Positions 29,361-40,830 of a stretch of DNA of 64,000 bases are shown one piece after another. Location: NCBI GenBank assembly GCA_963556145.1, contig OY744471.1, positions 4,395,590 to 4,459,589 on the forward strand, written 5' to 3'. Each line of letters begins with the position of its first letter. The first letter of the stretch is position 1. The translations under genes were made by a program, and so were the position numbers. Under the pieces are notes generated by a model, which did no database searches, was not told the origin of the DNA, and saw only the letters and a program-made list of their open reading frames with translations. Source of the DNA: Hygrocybe punicea. Taxonomy: Eukaryota > Basidiomycota > Agaricomycetes > Agaricales > Hygrophoraceae.

Positions 29361-29693
29361 CATTAAAAAGATGGGAAGAATAAGAAAGGTTCTTACTTAG
29401 GAGATAAGGTGGTCCTGTAGAACAGGATGTCTCCTCCCCAAGTAGATAAAATGCTAGTGAAACTGAAACATGGGATACCCCAAAGGTGAGATGAAGGGAG
29501 AGGCACATGGACTCTTGTGTGGCATGATTGGACTATAGTAAAGCAACTTTAGAAACAAGGAACTAAGCATGGGCCTTATAAAATAGATGATTTCACACAT
29601 TAACAATCCATATAGTATTTCATGAATTATTTATATATTGATGAATAATAACATCTCCGGGGTCCTTAGTCGAGCTGGTCAGTCCCTGTCGAG
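29361..29693 (-). repeat. Right arm of the 3.55-kb inverted repeat
   Basis: Reverse complement of 26141-26460. Confidence 0.85.
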
Positions 29694-29761
29694 AATTTTG
29701 AGCTGATCAGTCCCTGTTGCCATAGACAAGCTCACAACTAAGCATTTCTACATAACCCTCA

Positions 29762-31240
29762 ATGCAGCGCTACCCATTTCGAAATGCAGCAGCTTCCTCT
29801 TCAAAGCCAGTGACTAGGATCACTATGGACTGTCCTAGTCCAGGTTCAAAAGTGAACGAATCGGACGACCATTCCATACACACTCATCAATTAGCTTCCC
29901 CTAGCAAGTGGGCTAACACCAAGGTTTCAATCGCAACGAGTCAGAGAGAGAAGCTCAAGAATATCGAAGGGAGTTGCCTTATCACCAATGAAGTCGAAAC
30001 TGCAGCCGCGATTCAAGCATGTCATATTGTTTGCCGCAAAATCCTCGGCGGTGAGGTTCGAATTTTCTCATTGAACTCTGGATATCACTGCTGATGGGTC
30101 ATCACAGACTGCAAGGTTAGAGAAAATGTGGGCTGTTGAAGAGTTTTTCATTGACTCTACGGAAAATCTTGTCGCACGTGAGTCTCCTTCATTTTTCAAC
30201 ACACCCGTTTTGAATTTGTTTGTAGTACGCGCAGACTGGCACTTGGCGTACGATGCAGACGCGTGGGCTTTTGTTCCTGCACTGTCAATTCTCAACAAAA
30301 TCAAAAAAAATACCAAGGGCACCTTCGCTAAGGTACACGTTCCCTTTCCCAACATTCGCAAAAGATAGTCCTAACTCAATGTAAGCCATACCCGAACTAC
30401 AAAAACTTAACGGACTACATATTTATTCCATTTCCGAAACTCGGATTGAACTACATCAACCGAGCCACATTTGATCGCACGAATTTCGAGACTTACCGAG
30501 CGACGAACGGTTTTAATGGCTTTCCGCATTTACGCCACCATTCACACCCCTACTGCGTCATCTACAACGCACTGCCGAAGCTGCGAGCAAATCAAGCCTA
30601 TTTGACGGTAGAACAGGCCCGCCTTTGGGTCATCATGGAAGATATCAATACTCAATGGATGAATCGCTTAGACCCGCCACAGCGGACACCCACCGCAAGC
30701 AAGCGAAAGCGGGACTCTTCAGACGGCGAATCATCCGACGGAAATGCTGAGCGCCAGAAAACACAAAGAAAGAAGAAAGGCAAGCAACCACAAGGTCCTG
30801 CCAAGAAAAGTCGGAAAACACAACCGACGCGAGTTGAAGGCGGACAACACAAAGGTGGCAAACAGGCCACAATGTTCACCATACCGCCTCGATTCTGTTA
30901 CCCGACGCCTCCTACCTCTCTGGCTTTCGACAGGTTTTCTTACGATGATCCTATCAAAGTGATAACAACATGGCTCAACGACGTACATGCCGCTGGCCCG
31001 CCATCAAAAATTCCGCCTAACATTATCCAGAATGATGGCCAGGCAGCACAGGTCGGATTGCTAGATTGGCATAAGTGGAGTATGCCGTGGACTCGGCCTG
31101 CCCGCCACGAGGCCACCAGTAATGACTGGGCGATCATGGAGCATGGAATTCGCCTGACCAAACCACTGATTGGCCATCACCCGGAGGAAAGTATGTACAG
31201 CTCGGATGGTAGCCCGACAAAGCTGGGGTTTGACGATTAG
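29762..31240 (+). CDS. HNH-nuclease-like protein of agaricomycetes
   Basis: Spliced gene with ATG at 29762 (MQRYPFRNAAA) and stop at 31238-31240. The order LKNIEGSCLITNE, AAIQACHIV, MWAVEEFFI, RADWHLAYDADAW, YCVIYNALPKL matches, from memory, the HNH_2-type proteins common in mushrooms: C-x-L-T, then CH-V, then the RADxHxxxD box. The two histidines of the HNH fold are present. A basic, disordered stretch (about 30700-30880) precedes a conserved-looking C-terminus. At least three short introns are needed; the one after 30050 has an unclear donor, so exon borders are approximate. Function in the cell is unknown. Confidence 0.65.
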
Positions 31241-31594
31241 AATTATTTTGCTACGTTTGTTAAAATTCCCTTCCCAACCAAAGATTTTGTATTGATCAAT
31301 TCTGACCTGTATTGGCATCTCAGATGCCACAGCGTAAAGCGTCAAAATACGATTTCGTCAAATTCCCATACCTTCCAAAATTTGACTGGAATGTGATGAG
31401 GATATGACGGATTGGAAGTATCGATAGTATATTTTTGTGGTCTCTGTAGGTTACCAAAATTTGCTCGTAATACAACTTGGCGTGAGGACTTAACAATTTT
31501 TCCATAACGTGACCTGTAAACTAAGCGTGTCCTGGCATTCACCTGGTAATTACTTCTGTGCCCGCTACCTCCCTGTCATCCACCCTGGCACCTG
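31241..31594. other. Intergenic, no gene seen
   Basis: Between the HNH gene and the nested transposon block. Short frames only. Confidence 0.4.
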
Positions 31595-31902
31595 ACACAT
31601 CAGGACTTTCAACATTTAGTCGGGATCTAAAGTTATTTCTAAAGTTAGCAGCAAAATATAATCTAAAGATTTACATTTAGGCCAAATCTAAATATGGAAT
31701 TTAAGTCATGAATAAATAAATGTCTAAATTAATTCTTTTCTCTTGCCTTTAGATTAGTCCTGCAATCAAAATAATCATCAGTGCTAAAGTGTGGAGGGAA
31801 AGTATAATTTAGATTTGAGTTTACTCAGGTTTGCTAGTCCAAATTCAGGCATCACTTGAAGACAAACCGAAAGTTATAATTTTGATAGAATTAAAACATT
31901 TA

Positions 31903-31999
31903 CAGCTGATTTCATAGCTATGCGGAATTGAGAAATTTTTCATTGTGGCATAACTCCGCTGCCGCCTAAGCCGAGCTCTAATAGATAGCTGAGTTACAA
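31903..31999 (+). repeat. Left TIR of transposon a (97 bp)
   Basis: Starts CAGCTGATTTCATAGC. About 95 of 97 bases match the reverse complement of 34783-34879. Confidence 0.95.
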
Positions 32000-32023
32000 T
32001 TGTAGAAGTTTTGTGTGACTATC

Positions 32024-33557
32024 ATGGTCGACTCTGATGGGTCTGACGATGATTCAGAAGAATACTGTGCCAATCTCTCACTGCAGCTCATTCGACATAC
32101 ACCAGCTATTCCCAAGATTGGCAAGCAACCTGCCGTCAAGTCCAAGTGCGACATACACAGCAAAGAACTTACCTTCGCATGTCTACCAGACAATTACGTT
32201 CATTTTATGTGTGCTATGCTAACACGGTTTGGTGAAACGAAGTGGAAGGTCTCAGATCAGCAACGCTACAAGTTCAAGTATTACCATCCTGGTCGACCAT
32301 ATGTATTTTCCTTTTACCTCTACAAACTTGATTTACTCTAGTATCAGGAAAGCAGACGCGCTGGATGTGGAGAAGGAATCCAAGTACAAAGAGTTTGTAA
32401 CAAAAATCAATGATAATTGTTATGGCAAAGTCAACATCATCATTGATATCAATGACGTGAAAAAGAAATGCCCCGTCGATGTAAGCATCGCCATGTCTTT
32501 TGATTCTTTCTGATGCCACATTTGCACAGCCTGATGTTGCAGTTGACAACAACAGCCTACAAGCCCTGGACCCAGCAGCTACACCCGAAGGTGCCACATC
32601 CTTAGATCTTTCATTAGCACGGTTTCGCAACATGCTTGAAAAAAAGTATGGGAACGACAACAAGCCAGGACACTATGTCTACATTTGCGCCGACAACACT
32701 GAACTCCCGCTTACTCCATTTATGATGCATCAATGGGCCATTGCTCTAGTAAGTTCTATCCTCTAAACCACGCGAACAATAGAATTGAGCCTGTACAGCA
32801 CGATGGCAAAGCTACCATTCTGACCCCCCCCAACACTGCAGCTTTCGACCCCGCAAATTGTGGCGCTACCTTATTCCCAGCCCAACCGAAGGCCCAGACA
32901 TCAATCCCGGCCTTAGATCAAAACAACCAATTCTCCCTCTTCACACAAATGATGACTACAGTTGTGAGTGCGCTTGCCCCCAAGCCCTCCACTCCCAAGC
33001 GCAAGCGCTCTCTCGAACTGTCTCCATTCTCATCACCTGTCAAACCTGAATTTGGCGATCTTCACAAATACCTGGTTTACGCTCAGGATCATCTCGGAGT
33101 GCCAACTGCGTGTGACTATGATGTTGCCCTGAGCCGCGAAGATTACGGACCAGACATTATCGGTTCACTCGCGGTCTCCGACCTCACAGAACTTGGGTTA
33201 TCGAAAGGGGATGCCATGCGTTTGATAGGAGGTTGTGCTAGCTGGAAACGGATTCAGAAGAGGCAGCGTCTAGCAATGAGATCTGGTCGCCGTTCCCTAT
33301 CAGTTGAACATCAACTGGCACCCCGTCCGGCTGCTCGCGTTGCCACTCCACCCCAAGATGACATTGTCCGGTATGAGTACAGATGGGAAGAAGGTGGGGC
33401 GTGTACCTGGTTTGGACCCATGATGACCCCTGGTGATCAGACAACAGATGACCGCCGTACATGGTATTACAATGAGCAGCTCAAGAGCCTTGTCCCTATA
33501 CCGCCAGGTTTCCATGCTCCGCCGAGGGCAGGAGAAGATGACAATGCATTCATGTAG
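32024..33557 (+). CDS. Passenger gene of transposon a (ubiquitin/PB1-like plus SAM-like)
   Basis: Proposed exons: 32024-32291, 32353-32480, 32530-32748, 32799-33557, giving 457 residues. The last two introns (49 and 50 nt) have good GTAAG donors; intron 1 is less certain. The start ATG (MVDSDGSDDDSEE) lies 25 nt inside the TIR edge. An acidic start is followed by a beta-rich region that could be ubiquitin- or PB1-like. Next comes a segment ending LPLTPFMMHQWAIAL and a basic patch (KPSTPKRKRSLEL). A helical stretch of about 65 residues follows (from GDLHKYLVYAQDHL to ELGLSKGDAMRLIGG), which looks like a SAM domain. Paralogs lie at 39039-43029 and 62568-63897. It could act in DNA binding or assembly with the transposase, or be selfish cargo. 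No known family was recognised. Confidence 0.7.
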
Positions 33558-33712
33558 CCCACCTAGTATCTACATATATTTCATGGACTTCGCGCATAAT
33601 CACACCATATAAAATTGTTTTTCCCAGCTCAGATATGAGATTGCGCGAAAACTACTAAGGACATACAAAAGAAAGAAATACCAAGGGTATACAACAGCTA
33701 GTGATGCAGAAG

Positions 33713-34764
33713 TTACATGTAACCAAATGACCGAAACCAACCTGCCACCTTGTCCGGCGTTATAGTATCTATTGTGCTAACAACAGTGAAAAGACCGCGG
33801 TCATGTGAATGACGACGGAGGTAAGACTTGATTGACGAGAAGGCAAGTTCAATAGGGTTGTAGTTGGGGGAGTATGGGGGCAGATATATTATTCGGCAGC
33901 CTAGAACACATGTTAGAGTATAAACTTCGCAAGAAAGGGATGACATACGTGCTTCGACCTCCACAAGCTCTCTGACCTCTTCTGCGTGGTGTATGTTGCA
34001 GTTATCGAGAACTAGAACACTCCGCGGCCCAGGATATGGATTGGTGAGAGGTATCTGGATAAAGGCATCAGTATTTGTGTAGTAGAAAAATGAAAAAGAC
34101 GTACGACCATCTCACGAAGGAAGTGAACAAACCGCTCTCCAGTCACCGAGCCTTCGATGAGATCATATGCGATGATCCCATCCAGCGTGAGGACTGGCAG
34201 GATGGAATACCGTTGTCCACACACGAAGGCCTGCCGTTGCACACACCGAGCCCCAACCAACGACCAACCGTATCGCCTGCTGTGGGCCCGATCGTTCATG
34301 GCACTCTCATCAGTGAACATCAACATAGCAGGGTCCAGAACCTCGGCCCCAATCTGATTCATGAAGATTGCCCGTTGGAGATTGTTCCTTTCAAGAGCTT
34401 GGACAGATACACGCTTATTTGAGAAGTGGAGCCGGCGGAGGGTGCGCATGATAGTCGTGAGAGATACAAACACATTGCGTTGGGCTTGGAGTTCAAGTTG
34501 TAGTTCATCGAGGTATAGTGTGTGGTGATGGGAAAGAAGTAAACGAATGAAGTCAATGTTGAGTGGTGTAAGAATGCGTCGATGTGCAGTTGGTTGGGCA
34601 TGAGGATTGTATGGGAGGCCATAGAGCTGATGGTACTGAAGAGTTTTGTAAATGAGTGACTTGCGGACTCCAAGAAGATCACAGATCTCCTTGGGTTTGT
34701 AGCCACGGTAGTAGAGGGTCAGGATCCGCACCTTGAGATCTTTGGAGATGGTGCCAGGTGGCAT
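33713..34764 (-). CDS. Transposase of transposon a (Tc1/mariner-like, DDE)
   Basis: Exons on the minus strand: 34105-34764, 33949-34054, 33713-33900, giving 317 residues. Introns of 50 and 48 nt have GT-AG ends and keep phase. An N-terminal helix-turn-helix (GYKPKEICDLLGVRKS) precedes the DDE core: first Asp in MLMFTDESA, second in VLVLDNCNIHH, Glu in PPYSPNYNPIELAF. By hand count about 35 residues separate the last two. These are the marks of the IS630-Tc1-mariner superfamily. Start ATG 34764 lies 18 bp inside the right TIR edge. All three catalytic residues are present. Confidence 0.9.
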
Positions 34765-34782
34765 GGGGCTTGTTGAAGTGAG

Positions 34783-34879
34783 TTGTAACTCAGCTATCTA
34801 TTAGAGCTCGGCTTAGGCGGCAGCGGAGTTATGCCACAATGAAAATTTTCTCAATTCTGCATAGCTATGAAATCAGCTG
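34783..34879 (-). repeat. Right TIR of transposon a (97 bp)
   Basis: Reverse complement of 31903-31999 with about two differences. It is followed by the TA target duplicate. Confidence 0.95.
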
Positions 34880-34881
34880 TA

Positions 34882-36554
34882 ATTTATTGGATATCAAAAT
34901 GTACCATTTTGGTAGTTATCAAAAGTTAAGATTCCGTCAGAACTAAAGCGATTGTACACTCCCATTGCCCACTCATTGCCCACTCATTGCCCACTCATTG
35001 CCAACCCATCGCCACTCGCTGCACGTGCACGTTAGGATAAGATGATGTCATTGTCTTCGACGCACGACGACAACAACTATGAAGACAAGAAAAACAATGA
35101 TACTGACAACAACGACATCAACAGTGATCACCAGCGAGGCCTGGAGGAGTGGTGAGGATGACGACGCAGACAAGGTCGATGAGGATGACAAAGACGGCAG
35201 TATCGATGGCACGACCACTCCTATCACAGCCGGATGACGGCGACAACCTCCATTGCTAACAGGCAGCAGCAAGGCAATGACGAGGACAATGGCGGCGGAA
35301 TGGGGGTGTCAGGTATCAGGCATGCTCATCGCCCAGCCATCGCCCAGCCATCGCCGACCACACCTCCCACTCATCGCCCCAGCCATGATCAATCCAATGG
35401 TGGCAATGATAATGAAGACCCAATGGTCCACGACTATGACCACGACAACTACAAACATGACCACGACCGCTGCTGTCGAATATGATGGCAGCAATATGGG
35501 GACAACGGCAGGGGCATTCACCACCACCACCCTCACAACTTCCTCAACCACCAATACCACCACCATGAACGATGAAGATGACGACGACAGCAACAGCCCC
35601 ATGGAATAGCGACAAGATCGCCACCACCATCTCTGCAGCCCATCCCATCACCCGCACCCATCGCCCTCACATCCACCCTGTCTCCCCACCCACGCCATCT
35701 CCCTTGTCCATGCCACATCACCTGCCTATGCCTGCCCTCGCCATCTTACCTGCCCAATGCCATCTCCCTTTCCCTTGTCGCCCCCATCTCCCCCACACTC
35801 ATCGCCTATGCCACCTCCCTCGCCCTCATCGCCTATGCCATCTCCCCGGCCTCCCATCCCATCGTGCCCATGCCATCTCCCTGCCCGCTCTCCCATGCCA
35901 TCATCTCCGTCTCCCTCGCCCACACCCCACGCCATCTCCCTCACCCTCGTCACCCACGCCATCGCCCATGCCATCTCCCCGCACTCCCATCCCATCATGT
36001 CCCCACCATCTCCCCCTGCCCACGCCATCTTCCTCACCCACCCCTATTGCCCACCATCCCCCTACCTCTGTCATCACCTCACGAACCCCACCACCACATC
36101 AATTGATGTTGTAGCTGGGCTTGTGAGGTCATGATTGGGTCCATTGGGAGATGGGTAGACAATGGATGGACAATGGGTGGACGATGGTGGGCTGCGTCCC
36201 ATGCCATCATACCCATCTCCTTGCCTATGCCATCTCCCTCACCTACACCTCCCTGCCTCTGCCCCCTGCTGCCAATTAATGTCAGTGAATAGTGGGACAC
36301 CCTCAAAGCCCATGGCACAATGATGATGGCACCAGCTGCACAGCAGTGTGATGGCTGGGTGGCGGGCGGGCGATGGGTGGGTGATGAGTGGGCGACGGGT
36401 GGGCGATGAGTGGGTGACAGGCGGGCAATGGCGTGGGCAATAGCTTTAGATCTGATGGTAACTTGAATTTAAATAGCTGCTGGAATCTTATATTTTGACA
36501 ACTATTAAATTTATTATTTTAATCCTACCAAAAGTTTTAATTCTGGTCTGCCTT
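34882..36554. other. Core of the old foldback element: minisatellites, no gene
   Basis: It holds CATTGCCCACT repeats (12-bp period, about 34963-35010), GAC/CAC-rich trinucleotides (35060-35600) and a long CCATCTCCC/CATCGCCC run (about 35690-36070). It also holds the palindrome ACATCAATTGATGT (36097-36110) and GGGCGATGAGTG repeats (about 36360-36435). The many open frames are by-products of the repeats. The ends are the inner parts of the foldback arms. Confidence 0.65.
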
Positions 36555-36556
36555 TA

Positions 36557-38115
36557 CAGCTGATTACATAATACTTGTTGCCAGTTCAAAGTCCGCCTAT
36601 GTAGCACGCCTCATATTGCGTGGGCTATAACTCGGTGAGTTATCAACCAAATTGTCTGAAATCTGTTTTATAGTATCACCCAGGTGGGGCCCAGGGTCCA
36701 TCTAATAAAATTCGTGAAAAAACCGTTCCAAAGTATTTGTCATTTTGGGCACTGAACAACCCTTGGTGAGCTGTCGCTTGGGATCCACATGCGCAAAGCT
36801 AATTCCGAAGTATTCTACAGTTTATACATTCCATAGGTGAGGGCAGGAACATGTCCGATCGACGCAAAACCCTTTCAAAATGTATTGGCGTCAAGGGGCC
36901 CCAATTGCCATGTGAGTGCCGTCACCCGCGATCAAGGCGCCTAATGTCCATACGGAAACTTTCCCTGGCATGTATGTGACTTAACGGAGGGCTCGGGGCA
37001 TGGGAGAGGCAGGCGGGCGGTCTCAATTCACTACTTCGGCATCATGTGTTCCATCACCTTTTTATTGTCTTTATCTCTGTGAAATCAAGCCAAACCCCCA
37101 TGCATACTCACGGCTCATGCATATCCTGTACTTTCTGAACCAATATCATGCTGTTTTACCATCCCACCCAGTAGTAAAATAGCAAAATGAAAAAAAATTA
37201 AAAAGATGAAAAAGTCCGGCATTGCAGAGAAAAAAGTACATGAATGCGAACATACGATGATAGAAACGCGAGTCCGACGTATTGCCAACTACCCCGCCCA
37301 CTTCAGATCCATCTTGCTCCCCAATAAACTGCTCCCTTCATCCGGCGCATCGCGGTTCATTCACGCACGACTCATGCTCGTTGTGCCATCGGGAACCTGG
37401 GCGTTTCGCCCCGAGATACGTTGCGCGGTACGCTTAGCGCGAGATGAGCACAGGGCTAAAAGAAAATGAGCTTAACACTTACAGAAAAAAGAGCCCGGAC
37501 CCAGCCCCACAGTCGCTTGCACCTGCTGCAGATATGGCAGATGAAACAATGTTCGTTTTGAACGTTTATGACGACAATTTTGTAGTGCAAGTCATTGATT
37601 TGGTCCTGTCCCACGTTAGATATATTTCCTCCGACTATCGAGAGTTGTTCAAGTGCGATGGGAAAGGACATTGAGTGAGTTGTATAATGGCATGGGAAAA
37701 AGTCACCAAATAAATTAAAGATGCGATTGACCGGAAGACTACCATCCCCAAACTGCTTGTTGGTGAGGATAAGGACCTCCCGGTCAGAGTAAAGGTCCTC
37801 CTGGCTAGGATAAAGGTCTTCCTCATCCATACTCTTTACCACCACTATGTCATTGGTGTCTGGAAACTCTAATTTGAAGGTGACTAGCTTTCGAGCCATA
37901 TTTTCAACTGTCAGGCGGAAGATGAGATGGTTGGCTGAGTTCTGGACATTGCAGTCAGGCAATGCAATGCAGTTAGACAACTGCTTCCCTGTGAAGATCA
38001 AATGCCACTGGCCATGCAGAAGGTTAATATTACACAATGATAGGAGAGACAAAATCGAGCTTATTGAACACACCCGATTCTTGGTCTTGACTCTTTGCCA
38101 CAACATTATCAATGG
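36557..38115 (+). repeat. Left 1.55-kb TIR of transposon b
   Basis: It matches the reverse complement of 45313-46867 almost base for base, with only scattered differences such as ACTTGTTGCC against ACTTGTCGCC. Such near-identity over 1.5 kb means a recent origin or gene conversion between arms. Confidence 0.92.
37456..38112 (-). CDS. ORF in the left TIR of transposon b, uncharacterised
   Basis: 218 codons, duplicated in the right arm (45318-45968). It includes FKLEFPDTNDIVVVKS, a short internal repeat (EEDLYPSQEDLYSDREV) and GDGSLPVNRIFNLFGDFF. The frame stays open in both arms, but near-identical arms make that weak evidence. It points outward, toward the element end. No family recognised. 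Confidence 0.35.
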   Translation of the reverse strand: MIMLWQRVKTKNRVCSISSILSLLSLCNINLLHGQWHLIFTGKQLSNCIALPDCNVQNSANHLIFRLTVENMARKLVTFKLEFPDTNDIVVVKSMDEEDLYPSQEDLYSDREVLILTNKQFGDGSLPVNRIFNLFGDFFPCHYTTHSMSFPIALEQLSIVGGNISNVGQDQINDLHYKIVVINVQNEHCFICHICSRCKRLWGWVRALFSVSVKLIFF

Positions 38116-38129
38116 TGTATTGATTTGGG

Positions 38130-38868
38130 GAGATGGACATCGGAAAAGGCCGGCATTGGATGCAGCTCACATGACATTCTTCACTGATATCTTCATACCA
38201 AACCTCTCTCTTATTCTGCTGCAGCTCAACGAAGTACTACTTGCCCCCGACCACCATAGAGAGTGGTATGATGCCGGCAACTTGGAGTTTAGCAGTCGCA
38301 GGCATTCCGAAGGAGTATTTTGTTTGGTTGGACGAAAGCCATGCTGGTCGCGATCCGACGCATCGATACGTAATTCTGCCAGTGCTGTCATTCGACAGAG
38401 TCATTGCGCTTGGTGTTTTCAAAGGCTTTGTTACCAAACAGCGGTTCCTCAAATTTATACGCGAAGAACTAGTAAAAGTTGTGAATTTTCTTCTGTCTAC
38501 CACTACTGAAATGACCTCGAGGCACCAAAACTCCAGCCATATCCTGGAGTGAGGAGTGTCGTGGTGATGGACCGTTGTGCCGTCCACTTTAACAATGAGG
38601 TCCGGCGCATTATTGAATATGATTGTGGTAGTTCAATGCCATGTTCCACTGTTGTGTGCACTGATGGGGACGAACTAGCCATGAAACTGCTGTACTTGCC
38701 TCTGAATTTGCCCCACATCAACCCCCTTGACAAGTTTTTTTCAACATTACAAGTTTGGCTGTTTCGGAACCAAGAACAGGTTCTCACCACCAAATTGGTG
38801 GAGCAGGCAGTGCTCACAATTGCAACGAAATATGGTACTTTGTGCATTCTAAATTGTGGCTACACTTG
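38130..38868 (+). pseudogene. Decayed DDE transposase in transposon b
   Basis: Pieces in order: FVWLDESHAG (first Asp), FDRVIALGVFKGFV, KFIREELVKV, then VVVMDRCAVHF (second Asp), and LPLNLPHINPLDKFF where Tc1-like enzymes have YSPxxNPIExxF. The catalytic Glu position is Asp here. The N-terminal helix-turn-helix is not seen and frames change at least once. It is distinct from the minus-strand transposase of the same element. Confidence 0.7.
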
Positions 38869-39038
38869 ATTTTTTTTCCATATTACTGAGAACTTGTTAT
38901 GAAAACCAACCATTCTCCTCCTGGTGCTCTAATATTTTGTGTAATTCCTTTTTTGGGCGTATTGACGACCAGCGAACATTTATTTTATCTTGTTACCTCT
39001 TTTGTTTTTCACTCATCACATTCTTTCACTGTACCGTG
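38869..39038. other. Spacer upstream of the passenger gene
   Basis: AT-rich, no gene; it probably holds the promoter of the passenger gene. Confidence 0.35.
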
Positions 39039-39409
39039 ATGGGATCCAAAAAGCTTGCAATGAAGTGCACTCCCAAGGCTAAACCGCCAGTTCCTTTATC
39101 TTCCTGTGAGCCCCCCGCACTCCCGTCTGGGACCAAAGACATTTTGACTCGCTCTCATGCTCAAGCTGTGAATAGTGTTGCCGAAGTTCAGTTCGGACCG
39201 GTTTTTCGAGTTTTTTGGAAAACCTGAACTGAAACCGCCGGTTCGGTTCAGCCATTTGCTGAACCTGAACCGAAACCGTGCAGAACAGTTTCATGGCGTT
39301 CGGTTCACGTTTAAATGCGTTCAAACCACTGAACCGTGGCAGGGAGGGGGCCTAGACCATTCATGTGGTCCATGGCAGCCCACTCTCCACGGTGGGGTTG
39401 CATAAATAC

Positions 39410-39900
39410 CTCGTGAATGACATCCGCTGCTCTTCGCGAGGTAGGTGTGGCGCCCGTACCTGCGGAACCCATACCCGCCGTGATCCATCCTAACAATCTT
39501 GCGAAGAACGGGGCCGCGTCAATTGACGCGCTCCATCTGTTTTCGTGAGGTTGGGTTGGGGCCAGGGACATTCCATGGGCGTCTGTGCGTGCTACCTACC
39601 TCGCGAAGAACGGGGACGCGTCAATTGATGCGCTCCGTCTGTTTTTGTGAGGTTGGATGGGGCCGGGGACTTGCCATGGCCCAATTGACGTGGCCGGGGT
39701 GTGTTCGCGAGGTGGCACGAGGTTGGATGGGGCCAGGGACTTTCCATGGGTGTCCGCCCATGCTGACGACCTCGCGAAGAACGGGGCACGTCAATTGACG
39801 CGCTCTGTCTGTTTTCGCGAGGTTGGATGGGGCTGGGGACTTCCTATGGGCGTCTGCATGTCAATTGACGCGGCTAGGGCATGTTCATGAGGGATGTACC
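39410..39900. repeat. Minisatellite with CGTCAATTGACG palindromes
   Basis: About three long units built around CTCGCGAAGAACGGGG, a CGTCAATTGACG palindrome, GAGGTTGGATGGGGCC and CCATGGGCGTCTG. CAATTG cores lie near 39522, 39624, 39682, 39792 and 39864; the longest is the 16-bp palindrome CGCGTCAATTGACGCG (39515-39530). Confidence 0.8.
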
Positions 39901-40049
39901 TGGGCCGGTAGGTGGGCGCACCACCCTCCCAGCCTTCAACTCCCCGTCGTCATCGTCGTCATCGTCGTCGTCGTCGTCATTGTCATTGTCGTGTTGGTGT
40001 TGGTGTTGTAAGTGGTGGTGGAGGCGACAATGGTCGTGATCATCCATGT

Positions 40050-40830
40050 TTGATGCGGCAGGTGGCTGCTGCCGCCGGTGTTGCTCTGCTGCTGCTGCTG
40101 GCGTTGCTGTTGCTGCTGCTGCTGCTGTGGTTGCAGTTGCAGTTGCAGTTGCGGTTGCGGTTAGGGTATAACATGGGTTTGGGCACTTACGTACAGAACA
40201 AAATATCCATATTGTTGGAATAACATGGACTTTTGGTGGGTAATTGGTCTTGAAAATTCTTGGCAAACCTATGTCCATCATTCCCATCATTATCCACACT
40301 GTATACAATAGATAAAACCCATAAAATATTGCATATAGACCCAAATGAAAAATTCACCCCCTGCCATGTCCGCGTTTTTGCATACATTATACCCATGGGT
40401 TTAAACCCGTGAAACCCGTTGCATTGTGTGCACAATAGTGCCTTTTATCATGCACAATTATATTCAACACTTTGCAGCCATCTTATTTAACATAAAACGC
40501 ACTTTTTCTCCCTATACCGCAAAGTGAATACATGTAAATTGAGTCTATAAACTTCAAAACAAATTGCAGGATAAAAAACCCGTGGGTTACCCATGTTATA
40601 CCCTAGTTGCGGTTGCTGCTCTGCTGCTGCTGCCGGCATTGCTGTTGCTGCTGCTGCTGCTGCGGTTGTGGTTGCAGTTGCGGTTGCTACTGCTGCTGCT
40701 GTGGTTGCGGTTGCGGTTGCTGCTGCTGCTGTTGCAGTTGCTGTCGTTTGGGGCCATTTGGCCGTCGTCGGGGTGGTGGCATTGGTGGTGTTGCCACTGC
40801 CATTGCTGCTGCTGCCGCTGCTGCCCTCGA
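40050..40830. repeat. GCT/GTT trinucleotide arrays in hAT element 1
   Basis: Two arrays (about 40070-40165 and 40610-40830) separated by ordinary AT-rich sequence. ACCCATGTTATACCCTA-type sequence lies next to each array in opposite orientation, near 40165 and 40590. Open frames here are by-products. Confidence 0.75.

Larger units (their letters stand above)
26141..29693. mobile_element. Inverted-repeat element, 3.55 kb, family unknown
   Basis: Two arms of about 320-333 bp face each other and are nearly identical. The outermost bases are ACTGACCAGCTCGACTAAGG on both arms. No target duplication is obvious and no transposase is seen inside, so the class cannot be told. Confidence 0.6.
31903..34879. 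mobile_element. Transposon a: compact Tc1/mariner-like element with passenger gene
   Basis: 2977 bp, bounded by 97-bp terminal inverted repeats and by TA on both sides (31901-31902 and 34880-34881), the target duplication of Tc1/mariner elements. Inside are a plus-strand passenger gene (32024-33557) and a minus-strand transposase (33713-34764) that converge. Both can be read in full with short GT-AG introns, and the transposase acids are intact, so it may be active. Confidence 0.9.

Noticed and set aside
34963..35010. Possible CRISPR-like array (CATTGCCCACT units)
   Set aside because: Direct tandem repeats with no unique spacers, in a eukaryotic setting: an ordinary minisatellite.
35572..36134. 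Pro/His/Ser-rich open frames in the foldback core
   Set aside because: They are translations of the CCATCTCCC-type low-complexity run and overlap each other in several frames.
37206..37469. 87-codon frame duplicated in both arms of transposon b
   Set aside because: Present twice only because the arms are repeated; it overlaps the better outward ORF region and has no recognisable motif.
37847..38509. 220-codon plus-strand frame spanning the left TIR edge
   Set aside because: It is antisense to the outward ORF and runs out of the arm into the decayed transposase in the wrong frame.
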